Source: Bacteroidales bacterium (GTDB lineage Bacteria; Bacteroidota; Bacteroidia; Bacteroidales; UBA7960). From it: a stretch of DNA of 5,296 bases. The first letter of the stretch is position 1. Every line of letters starts with the position of its first letter. The notes under the pieces were generated by a model. The model was not told the DNA's origin and did not search any database. It saw only the letters and a program-made list of their open reading frames with translations. The stretch is taken from assembly GCA_007124575.1 (NCBI GenBank), contig SLEW01000078.1:1-5296 (forward strand), in the 5' to 3' direction. This document shows, piece by piece, positions 1-5,296 of the stretch. A program made the translations under genes and the position numbers.

Positions 1-162
1 AAAACCGGCCTTCCAATCCGTATCATCGTCATTGTCCCAGTCCGTGTCGAAAGACATGTTTGAAAGATTCAGACCACCCCTTAAGCTGATGGTCTGCGAG
101 TTTGCACCTGTTGCCAGCGCAAAGACCAGCAACACACCCATTACCAGATGTACTTTTTTCAT
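1..162 (-). CDS. Outer-membrane beta-barrel (PorT/OMP_b-brl-like) protein, N-terminal part
   Basis: The first 54 codons of a minus-strand gene that leaves the window on the left. The ATG is read from bases 162-160. Residues 1-23 are a clear signal peptide: K2-K3, a hydrophobic core (LVMGVLLVFALATGA), then an A-N-S-Q region with likely cleavage after S22 or just before it. The mature start TISLRGGLNLSNMSF matches the first beta-strand of small Bacteroidota outer-membrane barrels ('xxGxKxGxNxSxx'). It is followed by an acidic loop (DTDWDNDDDTDW) and then KAGF, where a second strand would begin. Seen: signal peptide, first strand motif and acidic loop. Known of the family: 8- to 10-stranded barrels of about 200 residues, usually of unknown substrate. 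Inferred: an outer-membrane location. The leader is AT-rich with no Shine-Dalgarno sequence and no TAnnTTTG box I could find. The frame agrees with the window edge, so the gene probably continues intact. Confidence 0.85.
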   Translation of the reverse strand, partial: MKKVHLVMGVLLVFALATGANSQTISLRGGLNLSNMSFDTDWDNDDDTDWKAGF

Positions 163-462
163 GATTAATAAATGTTTTTGGTTTTCCTACTCGTATGGCT
201 TTTCGGATTCCGCCACGTTTTTTTTGAGTGGTTTCTGGTTTTCACTGTTACTTTTTAATAATACTATTTTTTGTCATATTGGGTTGTTAGTCCTTGCTTG
301 ACCCTTTGTTTTTGGTTTCTAACTTGCCCATGACGGTCCTGGTATAACCATATCCACTTAAAAAGCCTGTTAATAACGTTAACGAATTTATATAATTATT
401 TCCACATTACTAACATTTTATCAAACTTTTTTTATCATAAATAGACAGAGACATATAATACA
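163..462. other. AT-rich intergenic region, no gene seen
   Basis: About 300 bases between the start of the beta-barrel gene and the metallo-hydrolase remnant. No reading frame here looks protein-like. The plus-strand open frame over 32-301 is the antisense shadow of the barrel gene running into T-rich DNA. The segment should hold the barrel gene's promoter, but I found no convincing Bacteroidota -33/-7 pair on the minus strand. The only symmetric elements are short: TGGTATAACCA at 340-350 and GTTAATAACGTTAAC at 369-383. Neither is strong enough to call an operator. Confidence 0.5.
437..449 (+). repeat. Direct repeat, left copy (13 bp)
   Basis: ATAAATAGACAGA occurs here and again, identically, at 1088-1100. 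Both copies follow a T-rich stretch containing TATC. The two copies bracket the anomalous segment that holds a truncated metallo-hydrolase end, a terminator and hairpins. This is compatible with a target duplication, recombination between short repeats, or a repeated leader element. A chance 13-base repeat in an AT-rich 5 kb window is also possible. Confidence 0.5.
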
Positions 463-648
463 TCAGCAATAATGCTTATCAAAAACAATATTTACTCCCC
501 ATTTGCAAATATTTACAACCTTTCCCATTACCTTTTTTACCTGTTCCACAAACCGCTCCTCATCACTATTCCTATCAGACAAATGAATCAGCGCCACATT
601 CTCAACTTTAGACAGATGAGGATGTTGTCTTCCAACAACTAATTCAAT
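463..648 (-). pseudogene. C-terminal remnant of an MBL-fold metallo-hydrolase
   Basis: An open minus-strand frame ending in TGA at 465-463. About 60 residues resemble the C-terminal end of Bacteroidota MBL-fold hydrolases of the YycJ/WalJ-like group: 'HPHLSKVENVALIHLSDRNS', then 'DEERFVEQVKKVMGKVVNI' and a terminal 'GVNIVF'. In that family the 'LxHLSxxNS' strand carries the last conserved His region and is followed by a helix and a final beta-strand, and that is what is visible here. The rest of the roughly 260-residue enzyme, including the HxHxDH zinc motif, is missing. The frame closes upstream with TAG at 681-679, there is no ATG, and a terminator lies where the body should be. I therefore read it as a decayed or truncated gene, not a small protein. 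Identification is by recalled family pattern, not by search. The exact break, somewhere between about 625 and 675, is uncertain. Confidence 0.65.
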
Positions 649-664
649 GAAAACACCAGAAGTC

Positions 665-696
665 AAAAAAAACACCCGCTACTAGCGAGTGCTTTT
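665..696 (-). terminator. Rho-independent terminator (minus strand)
   Basis: On the minus strand a stem CACUCGC/GCGGGUG (plus positions 685-691 and 673-679, one G-U wobble) closes a five-base loop at 680-684. It is extended by AAAAG pairing with U's and runs directly into a tail of eight T's (plus 665-672). This is a textbook intrinsic terminator. On the plus strand the stem has an A-C and a C-A mismatch and only four T's after it, so it would be weaker in that direction. It would end transcripts coming from the right, that is, from whatever is or was encoded at 697-1087. It sits just upstream of the metallo-hydrolase remnant. Confidence 0.7.
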
Positions 697-1059
697 CAAA
701 ATTGCAAGCGGTTTACAATACCAGGAATCAGAGAAGAACCTCTGGCAATCCCTCTTTCCAATTGGGCGCTCTATCTTGGCATTCTTCTGATGACCACTTT
801 TGTAGTGATCCGATTCAGAAATTTGATCTAAGTAATCTTTTTGTTTATTGAAGGAAAAGCCGCTTCGTAAGAGGTGGCTTTGCAGGAACTCTGCTCGCAG
901 CATTATTGATTCATGCTGTGGATCAACGCATTGGATCTTGCCACAGGGTAAGGGTTGATTTTTGTGGCCAGCTGCTGAGCTACCATACATCGCTTTACCC
1001 TGCTGGGCGACAACCGAGCCAGGAGAATTCTGTCCAGAGAAAGTGTTCACAGATACCAT
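682..1059 (-). CDS. Doubtful hypothetical ORF, 125 codons
   Basis: I do not recognise this protein. In favour of a gene: the ATG (1059-1057) follows AGAAAGG at 1070-1064, a Shine-Dalgarno-like sequence four bases away. The frame is open for 125 codons, and its stop codon falls inside the loop of a minus-strand terminator. Against: the composition looks unselected (scattered Cys, His, Ser and Gln, no hydrophobic periodicity, no motif, no signal peptide), and Bacteroidota rarely rely on a Shine-Dalgarno sequence. The DNA also contains several hairpins, which suggests that RNA or element structure, not protein, may be what was kept. The middle, 'SHLLRSGFSFNKQKDYLDQ', looks no more conserved than the rest. 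It could equally be noncoding DNA, a decayed transposon end, or an RNA gene. Confidence 0.22.
   Translation of the reverse strand: MVSVNTFSGQNSPGSVVAQQGKAMYGSSAAGHKNQPLPCGKIQCVDPQHESIMLRAEFLQSHLLRSGFSFNKQKDYLDQISESDHYKSGHQKNAKIERPIGKRDCQRFFSDSWYCKPLAILKSTR
792..946. other. Cluster of stable hairpins, possible structured RNA or element end
   Basis: Four inverted repeats lie within 155 bases. First, 792-798 with 804-810: 7 bp, fully paired with one wobble on the minus strand. Second, 856-866 with 871-881: 11 bp with two G-U wobbles on the plus strand, closed by a GUAA tetraloop of the stable GNRA type. Third, 882-885 with 891-894: 4 bp. Fourth, 916-921 with 941-946: CTGTGG/CCACAG, with GATC (921-924 and 934-937) able to pair further inside, sharing only base 921. 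I do not match this to RNase P RNA, tmRNA, SRP RNA or a group II intron domain V. The longest stem favours plus-strand RNA, whereas the nearby terminator works on the minus strand, so the orientation is unresolved. Confidence 0.35.
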
Positions 1060-1088
1060 ATTGCCTTTCTGAGTTTTTACTATCTTTA
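1060..1088 (+). promoter_or_regulatory. Possible Bacteroidota-type promoter for the large surface protein
   Basis: ATTG at 1060-1063 and TATCTTTA at 1081-1088 are separated by 17 bases. The Bacteroidota sigma-ABfr consensus is TTTG, about 17-23 bases, then TAnnTTTG, so each box differs from consensus at one position. It lies about 60 bases before the ATG at 1150 and would give a leader of about 55 bases. The second box overlaps the right copy of the 13-bp direct repeat by one base. This is a weak call by eye. Confidence 0.3.
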
Positions 1089-1100
1089 TAAATAGACAGA
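1088..1100 (+). repeat. Direct repeat, right copy (13 bp)
   Basis: Identical to 437-449 (ATAAATAGACAGA). It directly follows the candidate -7 box and lies in the likely leader of the large gene. The left copy has no gene to its right on the plus strand, so it does not sit in an equivalent leader. Confidence 0.5.
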
Positions 1101-1149
1101 TAACTCTTTCTTAAAAACCGGGAAAACTGATCCCAAAACATAAAGAACC

Positions 1150-4100
1150 ATGAAAAACTTTACAACGGAAAGCTCTTTAATACCTTTTATGCTGTCAATA
1201 CTCATCGCTTTTGCCATACAGCTGCAACCAGTGAATCTTGCTGGTGCAGAGGCGCCCCCGGAGCAGGGGAAGGAAGAGATGGTTGCCCCGTACTTTCAGG
1301 ACTTTAATGGTGTATCTGTCCCTGACCTGCCATCAGGCTGGCATAAGATCGTGTACAATCCGGATTATGCACAGGCAACAGTTGGCACCTCCTCATCTTT
1401 TGCTCCACAATCGCCGCCAAATCATGCAAGGCTGCTGTCTGACAACTCGGAAGACCAGGAGGTTTTGCTGATCGCGCCGGAAGCAGCAGACTACAGCAAT
1501 AAGCGCATTCGGTTTTATGCCAAATGTAACCTTTCAAGCAATGTGCCCGATCTGATTATTGGCACGATCTCAGATCCTTCCGATGCCACATCTTTTGCGC
1601 CGATAGATACCCTTTACGGCTCGGATGACATTACCAACAGTCACCAGCAGTTTGTCATCGAGCTGCATTCGGTTGAAAAAGAGAATACGCACCTGGCATT
1701 TAAACATGGAGGTACACCATCCACAGGCGTCAGGAATATCTTCATTGATAATTTTGCCTTTGAAGAGATCCCTGCGGCCCCTGTTCTCATGGTGATGCCC
1801 TTAAGCTGGGACTTTGGGGCTGTTGTTCCGGGAAACACCAGCAACCCGCGAGAGTTTATCATTCAAAATACAGGGATCGGGACATTAACCATCAGTCCGG
1901 ATGACATCAGTATTACCGGCCCCGATGCGGATCGCTTCTCCCTGGTTAATATCACGGAGACTGTTCACCTGGATGAGTTTGAAACCGCTGTTGTCAGCGT
2001 TGCTTTTTCACCGCTGAACGTTGGAAATAAGGAAGCCACGCTGGAAGTGGATAACTACCACGTACCTTTGACCGGTGAGGGGTTGGATCCTGTTATTGAT
2101 GAAGTGCCTCATATAGAGGACTTCTCAGGGGCCTCACCCCCGGAGCTTGCCATCGGATGGTCAAAAATTGTGCAGACAACCTCCACAGGAGGCATAGAAA
2201 CCATTTCTGCAGGAGGACCCAATACGCCTCCTAATCATGTGAGGTTTCAAAATATGATCGATGCGAACCCGCAGTTATTGCTGATAACACCCGAAATAGC
2301 CCTGGACCTGAGTACGCTTCGGGTCCGGTTCTATTCAAAGGCGTTGTCGGGTGATGGAAACGTCATTGAAGTAGGGACGATCAGCAATCCTGCCAATCTT
2401 GCCTCCTATACCCCCTTGCAAACATTTGATGTAAGCACATCGTATCAGGAGTTCACCTATTCTTTTGCTGATTACACAGGAGATGACAGTTACATAGTTT
2501 TTAAAGCTTCTTTCCCGGCGATTATACGGACATTATATTTTGATGATTTTGTGCTGGAGGCGATCCCTGAGCTGCCGATCCTGGATGTGTCTCCCGAAAG
2601 CCATGATTTTGGACAGATTCAGACTGGCACAGATTCGGATCAGCAGGACTTTACCATCTCAAACCAGGGTGAGGGCCTTTTGGTGATCGGCCCTGATGAT
2701 ATCAGCATCACCGGTAGTGATAATGAACATTTTGTTCTGGACAACCTTTCGGAGACGGTCGAGTTGGAGGGAGGAGAAAGTGCGGTCATTGGCGTGGTCT
2801 TTTCTCCTGATACTGAAGGGATAAAGACAGCACAACTGGAGGTCGACGACTTTTTAGTCGCTCTTGAGGGGGAAGGCGTGGACGCCACCATTACTGAATT
2901 TCCATGGCTTGAGGACTTTACAGGGGTGCCCTCAGGAACAGTCCCGTTTGGCTGGATCAGGGATGATCCCAACTGGAGGGTTGCCAATACAGAAGGAGCG
3001 GGCGGAGAGGCGCCTGAGTTGAGGTTTATGTGGAGCCCTGTCATGGATGGGATATCCTATCTGAGAACGCCTGTGATAAATACTTCAGGATACATTGAGC
3101 TGCTGTTTTCGTTCAAACAGTATGTGAATAATTTTGCAGACCCTGGCCCCTATACACTCAGGCTGGTGAGCATTGTGGGAGATCAGGAACACCTGATCCA
3201 TGAATGGGTGGATCCATCCAATATTCCCGCAGAGGAATACTGGGTCGTGCTTACAGAGGATCACGGCATCGGCTCAGATGAGCTGCGCCTGGCTTTTGTT
3301 TTTGATGGCAACAGCACAGGTATCAGGGACTGGCATATTGATGATGTGGCCCTTGAAGAAGCCCCGGAGTTCTATGAGGTGAGCTTTTTTGTGGGAGAGG
3401 ACGCTCCGGATCAGCCACCTGCTCAAGGGGCAACCATTGCCTTTGACACGTATGTAGAAGACCTGGTTACAGATGCAGACGGCCTTGCCCATATCGACCT
3501 GCCCGATGGAACGTATACCGCTTCTGTCAATAAAACCGGTTATGAGCCGGCAGAGACAAGCTTTACCGTGGATGGCGAGGACAAGGACGTCCAGGTACTG
3601 CTGCAGGATATAATTGAAGCACCTTATGATCTGGAGGTCACCATAACTGATGAATTCGAAGGGGAAGCGCTTTTCAGCTGGTCGCACAACGGCACGGATG
3701 ATGCACGCATATTTACCGGCTTTAATGTCTTTCTCAACGACATGGATGACCCTGTGGCAACAACTGAAGCCAGCGAATACTTGTTTGTGGGGCTTGAGAC
3801 GGGTGATTATACAGCAGGTGTCCAGGCGGTATATACAACCGGAGTGTCTGAGGTTGTAAGCATCGACTTTTACATTGAAGTAATTGAAATACCTGTTTAT
3901 GAGCTTCCCTGGACGGAAGATTTCACGGGCACAAGTACAGGTGACTTGCCCGAAGGATGGATATCGTCGGCTGAAAACTGGGCTGTGAGCAACACTTCCA
4001 ATGCCGGAGGAGAAGCACCGGAAATGCGTTTTTATTTTTTGCCGGAAGATGAAGGTGTGTTCACCCTTAAGTCTCCACTGCTTGTCACGGAGGGATTTAA

Positions 4101-4863
4101 TGAAGTGTTTGTCTCCTTTAAAAACCTTGTCAATAACTTTGACACGCCCGGCATCTATACGCTGCAGCTTGTAACCCTGGTTGGCACGGAAGAATACCTG
4201 GTGCAGGAGTGGACGGACCCGGATGACATTCCCGCCCATACATTTTCTGCTATCCTGACGCATGAAGACCACGGTGTTGGAGGTGAACATATCCAACTCG
4301 CCTGGGTCGTTGACGGCCCGTCAAGAGATATCAACTGGTGGTCTTTTGATGATGTTTTTGTTGGTACGGTGCCTGAACTTTATGTGGTCACCTTTGACGT
4401 GCAGAACCAGTTCGGCCAGCCCATTGAAAACGCTTTTCTTTATTTCAACGGCATCGAAATGGGTGCCGGCGAATATGTTGTTGGCAATCTGGCCCCGGGT
4501 GCGCATAATTATCTTTTTGTCAAGGAAGGCCATGCTGATGCTTCAGGAACGATAGAGATAACAGATCAGGATGTCACAGAACAGGTGGTAATGGAAAAGG
4601 ACGAGACGTCTGACTTCACAACGGATGTCGACCCCGGCATTCTGGTCTATCCGAACCCGGCAAGTCAACACATACGGATCAGCGCAGGGGAGATGATCCG
4701 ATCCGTCCGTATCGTTGACCTGGCCGGCAGAACAATGTATTATGCCGATGTTGGATATACCACGCATGAGGTGGATGTGTCAGGTTTTAGCGAAGGCCTT
4801 TATTTTGTTAACATATCTGGCCGCGAAAATAACCGAACCGTCAGTATCCAGGTGATCAACTAA
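1150..4863 (+). CDS. Large secreted multidomain surface protein with T9SS C-terminal sorting domain
   Basis: 1237 residues, no recognised catalytic domain. Residues 1-33 are a signal peptide (core FMLSILIAFAI, likely cleavage AGA|E). Domains in order: A1 jelly-roll (47-208, from YFQDF to FIDNFAFEE); B1 ASH/choice-of-anchor-D-like Ig fold (211-313, WDFG to LTGEG); A2 (319-473); B2 (476-578); C1 cleaved-adhesin/choice-of-anchor-J-like jelly-roll (583-744); carboxypeptidase-regulatory-like beta-sandwich (741-820, with DGTYTASVNKTGY); FN3-like (824-914); C2 (918-1080); a second regulatory-like domain (1078-1150); T9SS type-A sorting domain (1162-1237, with VYPNPAS, V-x-I-x-D-L-x-G and GLYFV-x-I). 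Known: T9SS carries such proteins across the outer membrane, removes the sorting domain and usually anchors them through A-LPS. Inferred: an adhesin or a glycan- or matrix-binding protein. The ATG is chosen because the signal peptide begins there and the leader is AT-rich. No operon partner is visible, and no terminator follows the stop. Confidence 0.93.
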   Translation: MKNFTTESSLIPFMLSILIAFAIQLQPVNLAGAEAPPEQGKEEMVAPYFQDFNGVSVPDLPSGWHKIVYNPDYAQATVGTSSSFAPQSPPNHARLLSDNSEDQEVLLIAPEAADYSNKRIRFYAKCNLSSNVPDLIIGTISDPSDATSFAPIDTLYGSDDITNSHQQFVIELHSVEKENTHLAFKHGGTPSTGVRNIFIDNFAFEEIPAAPVLMVMPLSWDFGAVVPGNTSNPREFIIQNTGIGTLTISPDDISITGPDADRFSLVNITETVHLDEFETAVVSVAFSPLNVGNKEATLEVDNYHVPLTGEGLDPVIDEVPHIEDFSGASPPELAIGWSKIVQTTSTGGIETISAGGPNTPPNHVRFQNMIDANPQLLLITPEIALDLSTLRVRFYSKALSGDGNVIEVGTISNPANLASYTPLQTFDVSTSYQEFTYSFADYTGDDSYIVFKASFPAIIRTLYFDDFVLEAIPELPILDVSPESHDFGQIQTGTDSDQQDFTISNQGEGLLVIGPDDISITGSDNEHFVLDNLSETVELEGGESAVIGVVFSPDTEGIKTAQLEVDDFLVALEGEGVDATITEFPWLEDFTGVPSGTVPFGWIRDDPNWRVANTEGAGGEAPELRFMWSPVMDGISYLRTPVINTSGYIELLFSFKQYVNNFADPGPYTLRLVSIVGDQEHLIHEWVDPSNIPAEEYWVVLTEDHGIGSDELRLAFVFDGNSTGIRDWHIDDVALEEAPEFYEVSFFVGEDAPDQPPAQGATIAFDTYVEDLVTDADGLAHIDLPDGTYTASVNKTGYEPAETSFTVDGEDKDVQVLLQDIIEAPYDLEVTITDEFEGEALFSWSHNGTDDARIFTGFNVFLNDMDDPVATTEASEYLFVGLETGDYTAGVQAVYTTGVSEVVSIDFYIEVIEIPVYELPWTEDFTGTSTGDLPEGWISSAENWAVSNTSNAGGEAPEMRFYFLPEDEGVFTLKSPLLVTEGFNEVFVSFKNLVNNFDTPGIYTLQLVTLVGTEEYLVQEWTDPDDIPAHTFSAILTHEDHGVGGEHIQLAWVVDGPSRDINWWSFDDVFVGTVPELYVVTFDVQNQFGQPIENAFLYFNGIEMGAGEYVVGNLAPGAHNYLFVKEGHADASGTIEITDQDVTEQVVMEKDETSDFTTDVDPGILVYPNPASQHIRISAGEMIRSVRIVDLAGRTMYYADVGYTTHEVDVSGFSEGLYFVNISGRENNRTVSIQVIN
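1288..1773 (+). repeat. Module A1 (jelly-roll), first of two
   Basis: Residues 47-208 of the large protein. It shares with module A2 the opening [YI]xxDF-x-G and GW-x-KIV, then PPNHxR, L-L-I-x-PE, RFY-x-K, GTIS-x-P and the closing [IF]-D-[ND]-F strand. The similarity is lower than for the B and C pairs and includes gaps. The DF opening and the DDF-type ending are typical of secreted Bacteroidota galactose-binding-like or choice-of-anchor-J domains. Confidence 0.65.
1780..2088 (+). repeat. Module B1 (ASH-like Ig fold), first of two
   Basis: Residues 211-313. It aligns without gaps to module B2 over 103 residues with 53 identities by hand count, including the block PDDISITG. The WDFG start, IQNTG-x-G-x-L centre, FSP and final L-x-GEG match the choice-of-anchor-D/ASH pattern known from secreted bacterial proteins and eukaryotic ASPM/SPD-2/Hydin proteins. 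Confidence 0.75.
2104..2568 (+). repeat. Module A2 (jelly-roll), second of two
   Basis: Residues 319-473. The counterpart of A1, placed directly after B1, so the A-B unit of about 265 residues is duplicated in tandem. It ends with LYFDDFVLEAIP, close to the A1 ending NIFIDNFAFEEIP. Confidence 0.65.
2575..2883 (+). repeat. Module B2 (ASH-like Ig fold), second of two
   Basis: Residues 476-578. The same length as B1 and gap-free against it, with about half the residues identical. It carries HDFG, ISNQGEG, PDDISITG, VFSP and L-EGEG at the equivalent positions. Confidence 0.75.
2896..3381 (+). repeat. Module C1 (choice-of-anchor-J-like), first of two
   Basis: Residues 583-744. Aligned to C2 with one single-residue gap, about 81 of 163 positions are identical by hand count. 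Shared blocks include PW-x-EDFTG, AGGEAPE, SFK-x-x-VNNF, YTL-x-LV, EW-x-DP-x-x-IPA, EDHG and a closing DDV. It is followed by a regulatory-like beta-sandwich domain, as is C2. Confidence 0.8.
3901..4389 (+). repeat. Module C2 (choice-of-anchor-J-like), second of two
   Basis: Residues 918-1080. The second copy of the C module. An FN3-like domain separates the first C-plus-regulatory unit from this one. The second regulatory-like domain and the T9SS sorting domain follow directly. Confidence 0.8.
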
Positions 4864-5060
4864 AGGTGCAGGACATTGTTTCAGACAACCGGTAAGTTTC
4901 GTATCGCTGTCGCGACTGGCTTCATTTATTTTGCCTGTGTACTCAGTTGGGACTCCCATTGTGCCATATCGTACACCTGCTGTCCGTTTCGATACACCTT
5001 CCAGCTTTTGACAGAAGTCCTTTAATCTTGACAATCAGAAAATTGGCCACGCTGGCATTA
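4864..5060. other. Gap between the surface-protein gene and the permease fragment
   Basis: There is no gene with a start codon here. The permease frame is open from 4896 but has no ATG and no recognisable permease sequence before about 5060. In the frame that continues from the large gene after its stop there is one hydrophobic run (bases 4897-4956, FRIAVATGFIYFACVL), also without a start. I found no hairpin with a T-run that could terminate the large gene. Two short look-alike segments, TCGTACACCT at 4969-4978 and TCGATACACCT at 4989-4999, are imperfect repeats of no clear meaning. Confidence 0.45.
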
Positions 5061-5296
5061 AACGTGTTTCTTTATAACGACCATTACAGTCATGACCGGG
5101 GGTTTTTCTGGGGCGAATCGGCCATGATCGAACTGCTTGGTCTGGAAGTTATTCACGGGCACGGATCAAATGCGCTGGACAGGGCGGATCAGATCGTAAT
5201 ATCCGAGAGCTTGGCCAGAAACTATTTCAGGGACACAGACCCCATCGGCCAGCGGCTCTACCTGAACAGTGAAACCAGCTATGAGGTTTCTGCCGT
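5061..5296 (+). pseudogene. 5'-truncated ABC-transporter permease (MacB periplasmic core), runs off window
   Basis: A plus-strand frame continuing past the right edge. The segment RADQIVISESLARNYF, then DTDPIGQRL and YEVSAV, is the conserved end of the MacB periplasmic core domain of FtsX-type permeases ('vvlSEsxAxxYFGxxdPiGkxl...yxVxGV'). Before it, HDRGFFWGESAMIELLGLEVIHG fits the 'xxRFFxADxxFFxxFxxxxxxG' strand-helix region. In full-length members an N-terminal transmembrane segment ('RNLLRHK...NIxGLAxG') and about 100 more residues come first, and these are absent. The frame has no ATG before base 5124, which lies inside the conserved domain. I infer a 5' deletion or a rearrangement breakpoint near 5040-5065. 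A frameshift from a further-upstream start is less likely because no family sequence is visible in the other frames. Whether the 3' part is intact cannot be seen. Confidence 0.7.

Noticed and set aside
32..301. Plus-strand open frame of 89 codons with a hydrophobic, Phe-rich end
   Set aside because: Its first half is antisense to the beta-barrel signal peptide and its second half is T-rich intergenic DNA, which reads as Phe/Leu. It has no plausible leader.
340..383. Short palindromes TGGTATAACCA and GTTAATAACGTTAAC as operators
   Set aside because: Stems of four or five bases in AT-rich DNA are expected by chance, and no regulator gene or promoter is nearby to give them meaning.
850..960. 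Resemblance to RNase P RNA (CCGCTTCG and CCACAGGGTAAG)
   Set aside because: The diagnostic GAGGAAAGTCC core and its P4 partner are absent, and the similarity is limited to short strings.
2640..3044. Minus-strand open frame of 134 codons rich in Ser and Pro
   Set aside because: Antisense to modules B2 and C1. The Ser/Pro bias is what antisense reading of acidic and Gly-rich codons produces.
3274..4296. Long minus-strand open frame of 340 codons inside the surface-protein gene
   Set aside because: It is the antisense shadow of the well-supported plus-strand gene, whose conserved C modules and FN3 region explain the codons. The antisense translation shows no domain, signal peptide or motif.
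4780..5034. Minus-strand open frame of 84 codons across the end of the large gene
   Set aside because: It overlaps the T9SS sorting domain on the opposite strand and has no recognisable sequence or start signal.
1..5296. CRISPR array, tRNA or rRNA gene, or intact transposase
   Set aside because: I saw no regularly spaced repeats, no cloverleaf or rRNA-conserved strings, and no transposase motifs on either strand.

Overview
The window looks like a piece of a Bacteroidota (Bacteroidetes) chromosome, probably a marine or gut-type Bacteroidales relative. Three observations support this. The dominant gene encodes a very large secreted multidomain protein that ends in a type IX secretion (T9SS) C-terminal sorting domain. 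The left edge holds the start of a small outer-membrane beta-barrel protein of the kind common in this phylum. The right edge holds part of a MacB/FtsX-type permease with Bacteroidota-style core motifs. Start sites sit in AT-rich leaders without strong Shine-Dalgarno sequences, which is also typical.

Layout from left to right. Bases 1-162 (minus strand) are the first 54 codons of a secreted beta-barrel protein that runs off the window. Bases 163-462 are AT-rich and hold no gene I can support. Bases 463 to about 648 (minus) encode only the C-terminal end of an MBL-fold metallo-hydrolase with no body, so I call it a gene remnant. Bases 665-696 form a good minus-strand intrinsic terminator. Bases 682-1059 contain a minus-strand open frame of doubtful reality (125 codons) and several stable-looking hairpins. 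This odd segment, about 450-1087, is bracketed by two exact copies of a 13-base sequence (437-449 and 1088-1100), so it may be inserted or rearranged DNA.

Bases 1150-4863 (plus) are the one intact large gene, 1237 codons. Its product has a signal peptide, two alternating jelly-roll/ASH-like module pairs (A-B-A-B), two longer jelly-roll modules (C) each followed by a carboxypeptidase-regulatory-like beta-sandwich domain, one FN3-like domain between the halves, and a T9SS sorting domain. I see no catalytic domain. The paired modules are about 50% identical by hand count, so the protein grew by internal duplication. It is most likely a cell-surface or released adhesin or binding protein.

Bases 4864-5060 hold no supported gene and no terminator. 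From about 5061 to the right edge there is a plus-strand fragment of an ABC-transporter permease (MacB periplasmic core). It lacks its N-terminal membrane segment and has no usable start, so it appears 5'-truncated. There is no sign that the genes form one operon. The picture is one intact surface-protein gene between gene remnants, in a locus that has been rearranged.
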